The notes under the pieces are model-generated. The model was not told the DNA's origin and did not search any database. It saw nothing but the letters and a program-made list of their open reading frames with translations. A stretch of 64,000 nucleotides of DNA from Vigna angularis (lineage: Eukaryota; Streptophyta; Magnoliopsida; Fabales; Fabaceae): contig NC_068977.1 of NCBI RefSeq assembly GCF_016808095.1, positions 31,211,364-31,275,363 on the forward strand. The letters are read 5' to 3'. Of the stretch, positions 58,658-64,000 are shown piece after piece (positions within the stretch are counted from its first letter, which is position 1; each line of letters begins with the position of its first letter). The translations under genes were made by a program, and so were the position numbers.

Positions 58658-58898
58658 CGAGTTAACCGTTGACGTGGTAACTATAGGACTTATGAGTTTG
58701 AGGGAGGCTGTCTTTGCTGTAATTAGAGAGCGTGTTCCTGGTCATTGCTCATGTGTGGATTGAACGTGACCGAGTGGTTGAATTTGATGGACCAAAAGGA
58801 GGCGAAGCCAAACGGCAAAAAGCTGGAACAAGTGAGGCCGAACGTGAGGATACGTATGACCGAGCGGTAGAGGCCGAGTGGCATGCGAGGCCGATCAT

Positions 58899-59921
58899 GA
58901 GGACGCTCGCTGACAATTGAATGTCGAGCGTTGAAGCCGAACGACTGACTGAGTGGACGTTCGTTGACAATCGAATGTCGAGCGTTGAGGCCGAACGACT
59001 GACTGAGTGGACGTTCGTTGATAATCGAATGTCGAGCGTTGAGGCCGAACGACTGACCGAGTGGGCGCTCGTTGACAATTGAATGTCGAGCTTTGAGGCC
59101 GAACGACTGACTGAGTGGACGCTCGCTGACAATTGAATGTCGAGCGTTGAAGCCGAACGACTGACTGAGTGGACGTTCGTTGATAATCGAATGTCGAGCG
59201 TTGAGGCCGAACGACTGACCGAGTGGACGCTCGCTGACAATTGAATGTCGAGCGTTGAAGCCGAACGACTGACTGAGTGGACGCTCGCTGACAATTGAAT
59301 GTCGAGCGTTGAAGCCGAACGACTGACTGAGTGGACGCTCGCTGACAATTGAATGTCGAGCGTTGAGGCCGAACGACTGACTGAGTGGACGCTCGCTGAC
59401 AATTGAATGTCGAGCGTTGAAGCCGAACGACTGACTGAGTGGACGCTCGCTGACAATTGAATGTCGAGCGTTGAAGCCGAACGACTGACTGAGTGGACGC
59501 TGACTGATAATTGAATGTCGAGTGTTGAAGCCGAACGACTGACTGAGTGGACGCTCGCTGACAATTGAATGTCGAGCGTTGAAGCCGAACGACTGACTGA
59601 GTGGACGCTCGCTGACAATTGAATGTCGAGCGTTGAAGCCGAACGACTGACTGAGTGGACGCTCGCTGACAATTGAATGTCGAGCGTTGAAGCCGAACGA
59701 CTGACTGAGTGGACGCTCGCTGACAATTGAATGTCGAGCGTTGAGGCCGAACGACTGACTGAGTGGACGCTCGCTGACAATTGAATGTCGAGCGTTGAAG
59801 CCGAACGACTGACTGAGTGGACGCTCGCTGACAATTGAATGTCGAGCGTTGAAGCCGAACGACTGACTGAGTGGACGCTCGCTGACAATTGAATGTCGAG
59901 CGTTGAAACCAAATGACGAAC
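58899..59921 (-). repeat. 54-bp tandem array, about 19 units
   Basis: The unit runs GGACGCTCGCTGACAATTGA then ATGTCGAGCGTTGAAGCCGA then ACGACTGACTGAGT. Copies are mostly exact, with variants (TTCGTTGATAATCGA, GTTGAGGCC). Since 54 is divisible by three, the reverse strand stays open: an ORF at 58749-59975 (408 codons) repeats an 18-residue unit with TLDIQLSASVHSVSRSAS. The unit resembles the spaced GTCGAGCGTT words further along the element. Confidence 0.95.
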
Positions 59922-60063
59922 GCCTTCGATGTTGAACGACAGATTCTTTGAAAGTAGATGTTCTTGGGCGAACATAAGCTAGGCTATGGGGATGGTCCCC
60001 TAAGTTTGATTGTTTGGGTGTTCTGGGGCGAACATCTACCAGCGAGAGTGTGTCCCTTTGTTC

Positions 60064-60668
60064 GATGCAGCTGGGTGTTCTAGGGCGAACATCGGCCAGC
60101 GGGAGTGTATCCCTTTATGTACGTGTTGCTCGATGCAGCTGGGTGTTCTAGGGCGAACATCGGCCAGCGGGAGTGTATCCCTTTATGCACGTGTTGCTCG
60201 ATGCAGCTGGGTGTTCTAGGGCGAACATCGGCCAGCGGGAGTGTATCCCTTTATGTACGTGTTGCTCGATGCAGCTGGGTGTTCTAGGGCGAACATCGGC
60301 CAGCGGGAGTGTATCCCTTTATGCACGTGTTGCTCGATGCAGCTGGGTGTTCTAGGGCGAACATCGGCCAGCGGGAGTGTATCCCTTTATGCACGTGTTG
60401 CTCGATGCAGCTGGGTGTTCTAGGGCGAACATCGGCCAGCGGGAGTGTATCCCTTTATGCACGTGTTGCTCGATGCAGCTGGGTGTTCTAGGGCGAACAT
60501 CGGCCAGCGGGAGTGTATCCCTTTATGCACGTGTTGCTCGATGCAGCTGGGTGTTCTAGGGCGAACATCGGCCAGCGGGAGTGTATCCCTTTATGCACGT
60601 GTTGCTCGATGCAGCTGGGTGTTCTAGGGCGAACATCGGCCAGCGGGAGTGTATCCCTTTATGCACGT
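60064..60668 (+). repeat. 68-bp tandem array, about 9 units
   Basis: The unit contains GATGCAGCTGGGTGTTCTAG, GGCGAACATCGGCCAGCGGG, AGTGTATCCCTTTATGCACG and TGTTGCTC. Copies are almost identical (GTACGTG or GCACGTG variants), implying recent amplification. 68 is not a multiple of three, so short frames reopen repeatedly; none is a gene. Confidence 0.96.
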
Positions 60669-60779
60669 GGGTGTTCTTGGGCGAACATCTGCTGGGTTTA
60701 GGAGTGCTTCAGGATGAACGACTCTCAGGTGTTCGCTTTTACGCACAAGGTATGCTTATCTGCACTGTAAGAAATAATA

Positions 60780-62420
60780 TTAAGCATATAGGTGAGACCG
60801 TTTGGTCAAGTTTGCAAACCTGGTGGCCGCACGGTCGAGGCCAAAGATGGCCGAACGTTGTTGAGACTGGTGGCCGAATGGTTGAGGTGGCCGAACGTTG
60901 AGGCCGATAGAACAAAACGTCACTTGCGTCGTGGAGTGTTCGTAGCCGTGGTGTGTCGAGCGTTCGCATTCAAGGGCGAGGAGAACGGTCTTTTGCTTGA
61001 ACGCTCGTCCACATTGAGTGTCGAGCGTTCGAACCCAAAGGCGAGGACGAACGGCTGAATGCTTGGTCGCTCGTCCACAGGTATTGTCGAGCATTCGACT
61101 CCTTGAACGTCGAGGCCGAACGTTGGCTGTTGGGCGCTCGCACACACTGATTGTCGAGCGTGCGAGCAGTAACGTCGAGGTAGAAAGTCGAGCGTTCGAG
61201 CAGGAACGTCGAGGCCGAACGTGGGCTGTTGGGCGCTCGCACACACTGATTGTCGACGTTCCTGCTCAGAAGAGACGTCGCTGGTGATCGAGTGGGCGAA
61301 CGTCGGGGATGATTTTAACGTTCGTCCCGTTGTTTTTAGAGCGGCCTAAACCAAGTGGAGAGTCGAGCGGCTGGGCGAGAGAACGGTTTGAGCGCTCGTC
61401 ACATTGATTGTCGAGCGGTTTGTTAACGCTCGTGTTGAAGTTTGGTCGAGCGATAGAGATCGAACGTCCTCAAAACCGAAAGGCCGAACGCAAGGCTGAT
61501 TGCGGGACGTCTCAGGACGAACGTCCTTGACGTACGCGAGTCTGAACTTGCGGCGCTTGAGGACGAACGGTTGTCTGCTTGAACGCTCGTCCACAGGCAC
61601 TGTCGAGCGTTTAAGTCCGAAGGGTGATGACGAACGGTCTGCTTACTGAACGGTCGTCCACATTGAGTGTCGAGCGTTCGGATATAAAGACGAGGACGAG
61701 CGGCTGCTGTTTGAACGCTCGTCCACATTGAGTGTCGAGCGTTCGGATTCAAAGACGAGGACGAGCGGCTGATGTTTGAACGGTCGTCCACATTGAGTGT
61801 CGAGCGTTCGCATATTTCCGAAGGGTGAGGACGAACGGTCTGCTTACTGAACGGTCGTCCACATTGAGTGTCGAGCGTTCGGATATAAAGACGAGGACGA
61901 GCGGCTGCTGTTTGAACGCTCGTCCACATTGAGTGTCGAGCGTTCGGATTCAAAGACGAGGACGAGCGGCTGATGTTTGAACGGTCGTCCACATTGAGTG
62001 TCGAGCGTTCGCATATTTCCGAAGGGTGAGGACGAACGGTCTGCTTATTGAATGCTCGTCCATATACTGATTGTCGAGCGGTTGAGTAGCACGTGAGGTC
62101 GATGATGAGCGAAGAGACGAATGCTCGACAATCTAATGGCCGAACGATTGGCCCTAATAGAACGAACGTCGTTGGCGTGAGGGCGGTTTGGACGCTCGAC
62201 ACGTGAATGCTTGTCACATGGCTTGTCGAGCTGTATTTGAACGCTCGTTAACAAGGATTGTTGAGTGGGGTTGGAACGCTCGTACACGAGAATTCACGAG
62301 CGGTCGAGCAGTGTGGACGCTCGTACACACGAATTGACGAGCGCTTTGCGAACGCTCGCTGAACCAAATGACGAACGCTCTAGGCCGAACGTCAGAGGAA
62401 TGCAATGGCCGAACGTTGAT
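60780..62420. repeat. Irregular GTCGAGCGTTCG repeat field with 201-bp duplication
   Basis: Words GAACGCTCGTCCACATTGAG, TGTCGAGCGTTCG and GAGGACGAACGG recur over 1.6 kb. Between 61631 and about 62040 a 201-bp segment is duplicated (starts 61631, 61832, then partly 62033), itself made of three 60-75-bp sub-units. Reverse ORF 61423-62217 follows from the absence of stops in the unit. Confidence 0.85.
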
Positions 62421-63285
62421 GTCGTACGAGGGGCTGAATTGCGGACGTTTCAGGATGAGCGTCATTGACGTACGCGAGGCTGGACGTGCGCAAGACGTGG
62501 ATGACGCGATTGTTGCGGAACCGAACGAGACGTGGATGGCGCGATTTTTGCGGAAGACGTGGAGAATGGGTCCGACACGCGGTTTTTTTGGGGGCACCGA
62601 AATGGCTTGTCTCCGAGTTTGGGAATTTAGGGTTTTCGGTTCTCATCTCGATTCTGATCCTTGGGGTTTCGATTCCTATGCGAAGAGTTCGCCATTTTGA
62701 ATTCGTGAAGGTGGCGAGGGCAGCGACGCAGTGATTTGAAAAAGTGGCGGCGCCGTTGAGCTTTGGGTTTAGGGTTCCTGCTGTTCTCCGATTTTGGGGT
62801 ATGGGATTTTGTGGAAATTGGAAAATTAGGGATTTCTGTTGTAATTGGGTTTTCATTGATTGGAATTGTGGTTTTGATCTTCGCAGCGGCGATGATGAAG
62901 GCGGCAGCCCTCTTCGACGAAGATTTCCCACGTTTACCGACAAGGGAGACGGTGAAACCAGATACAGTTCCGATGCGTCACAGTCCCTGCATCAGTCTTC
63001 AACCCGTTCTTGAATAATTGGATTGGGACATTGTTGTTTCCTCCAAATGGAAGGGAAAACTGGGGTGACGGCGTCGAGATTAAAAGAGGCAGTGAAAGAA
63101 GTTTTCTCTCCCGCAAAGGGTGTGATTTAGCGGAGGTGCTCAATGGCGCGATTTCGCAGAGGTGCTCGCGGTGGCGTCAATGGCTCGCGGAGGAGATTCC
63201 TGGCAGTGATGCGGCAGTAGCTTTATCTGAAGAAGGGATTCGTCAAGGCCGAGGCTCCTCTCGTGGCTTCTTTGGGTTGGCACTC
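62421..63285 (-). other. Leader region of the LARD-like element
   Basis: GC-richer, no retroviral domain. The plus strand carries several TAGGGTTT/TAGGGTTC words (62628, 62769) and a TTCGCAGCGGCGATGATGAA stretch that looks like a gene 5-prime end. It could be captured host DNA in antisense, or simply leader. Small ORFs on both strands are unsupported. Confidence 0.4.
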
Positions 63286-63304
63286 GGCCCCACGGTGGGC
63301 GCCA
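63286..63304 (-). promoter_or_regulatory. PBS of the LARD-like element
   Basis: Reverse strand TGGCGCCCACCGTGGGGCC, three bases inside the 5-prime LTR. TGGCGCC starts are usual for plant gypsy-type PBS; I do not assign the tRNA. Confidence 0.8.
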
Positions 63305-63307
63305 AAA

Positions 63308-63681
63308 TGTTTCGGTGTACATTTTCCTGTGTGTCTCTGTTGCTCCTGGATGTCTGGGATGCTTGCATTTCTTCAACTGTTGTCCTTCGTACTCGCCAAA
63401 GGAGGGGGAGGTGCCTGCAAAGATACTCCGACGCTCAAGTCAGATATGAGTTATGGAGCTGAAGCTCAGAAGAGAGTAATTGGATACTGCTCTGAAGTAT
63501 TATTCAGGATCTCTAGAGCCTAAAGAGAACGTACCTGGACTTGGGTCCGGTCACTGTATTTATAAAGAATAAAAATAACCACCTTACCTAAAAGTGTGGT
63601 TAGTGGCTTTGACTGATATTTTAACTGTCTAAAATATCTAAGATATTTATGTTATTACATAAATATCCTTACTACATAACA
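63308..63681 (-). repeat. 5-prime LTR of the LARD-like element (374 bp)
   Basis: Promoter-side LTR in reverse orientation, TATAAATA at 63557-63564. Confidence 0.93.
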
Positions 63682-63686
63682 ATATG

Positions 63687-64000
63687 TAATTATAACTATA
63701 ATTCAAATATCATTACACTAAGACAGCCATTGATGGTATGAATAAATTTCATTAATTACACAGTAAATTTTGTTGTATTAATGGAATTCCTATGTATGAA
63801 TTGAATTCCTGGTAAGTAATTCATTTTAGATAAGATCATGCAAAAGTAAACCTATGGCCATTATAAGTTATAATGTTTATTTTCAGTTTAATTTGATGGA
63901 CCTTTTGATGTGCAAAGGAAATAGGAAATATCTATTGCTATTTATTGCTTATTAAAATGTATGTACACAAACACATCCACGTGATGATAGGTACAATTCT
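63687..64000. other. AT-rich DNA at the window end
   Basis: Nothing recognised. Confidence 0.6.

Larger units (their letters stand above)
58271..63681 (-). mobile_element. Noncoding LTR retrotransposon (LARD-like), 5411 bp, full of tandem arrays
   Basis: Two 374-bp LTRs (58271-58644, 63308-63681) with TGTTTCGGTG and CATAACA ends; TSD ATATG at 58266-58270 and 63682-63686. Reverse orientation is shown by a PBS (63286-63304), a polypurine tract (complement of TGCCCCCCAAG at 58645) and TATAAATA in the LTRs. None of gag, protease, RT or integrase is recognisable. The internal 4.7 kb holds a 54-bp array, a 68-bp array and a 201-bp/67-bp array plus a 0.7-kb leader. The layout fits a large retrotransposon derivative mobilised in trans. 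Confidence 0.93.

Noticed and set aside
58899..60668. Regular direct repeats that could suggest a CRISPR array
   Set aside because: Units are contiguous without unique spacers, and lie inside an LTR element of a plant genome.
60010..60901. Series of 60-residue ORFs spaced 68 bp apart
   Set aside because: By-products of the 68-bp tandem repeat; no start context or domain.
61423..62217. 264-codon reverse ORF as a real gene
   Set aside because: It follows from the 201-bp repeat lacking stops; no domain. Kept only as a point of interest with the 54-bp array.

Overview
This window is plant nuclear DNA with almost no intact host coding sequence. TIR-NBS-LRR gene remains (a class absent from grasses), SIRE-type copia and Athila-type gypsy retrotransposons and a canonical MIR169 hairpin point to a eudicot. 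The repeat content suggests a legume (Phaseoleae), but that last step is inference. Most of the 64 kb is transposable elements at different stages of decay, several nested in one another. For seven of them I could read both termini and matching target-site duplications (TSDs), so their borders are close to exact.

Layout. 1-4979 (minus): a SIRE-like copia element cut by the window edge (pol, gag, PBS, LTR), joined through its LTR to the 3-prime end of a second SIRE copy. 4980-6150: an unclassified repeat rich in GACCGAAC. 6494-11852: CACTA element 1, internally deleted, TSD TCA. 12988-13496: hAT-type MITE, TSD ATTGACAT. 14247-15206: Mutator-like foldback MITE with 20-bp tandem repeats, 9-bp TSD. 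15440-20170: two more copies of the GTTCGGTC repeat, interleaved with three copies of a short TATA/GTGCAG module (17.9, 20.6 and 22.8 kb). 24574-24762: a MIR169 gene, the clearest host gene. 28000-29480: a scrambled TIR-NBS-LRR relic with a gypsy integrase fragment. 29753-38627 (minus): a larger TIR-NBS-LRR pseudogene split by a complete copia element (31248-36836, TSD TATAT). 38611-39517: a deleted copia relic. 39966-57457: CACTA element 2 (TSD CTT), carrying a TNP2 transposase pseudogene and a 10-exon second gene ending in a ULP1-like protease domain. That second gene is interrupted by an Athila-like gypsy element with gag and protease only (46130-52962, TSD GCCGC) and by a solo-LTR-like insertion (53911-55581, TSD ATGTC). 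58271-63681: a non-coding LTR element (LARD-like, TSD ATATG) filled with three tandem-repeat arrays.

How the parts relate. The two CACTA elements are close relatives. Element 2 keeps the DUF4218/DUF4216-type transposase end and the first half of the second gene, both deleted from element 1. Their noncoding ends are packed with GACGTCC motifs, as expected of subterminal transposase-binding repeats. In element 2, subtracting the two insertions with their TSDs leaves the second gene open through all ten inferred exons, so that gene was apparently intact when it was hit. The transposase gene carries two stops and one frameshift. The resistance-gene region looks like a decaying TNL cluster. MIR169, which in other plants targets NF-YA transcription factors, sits alone in AT-rich DNA with a readable TATA box.
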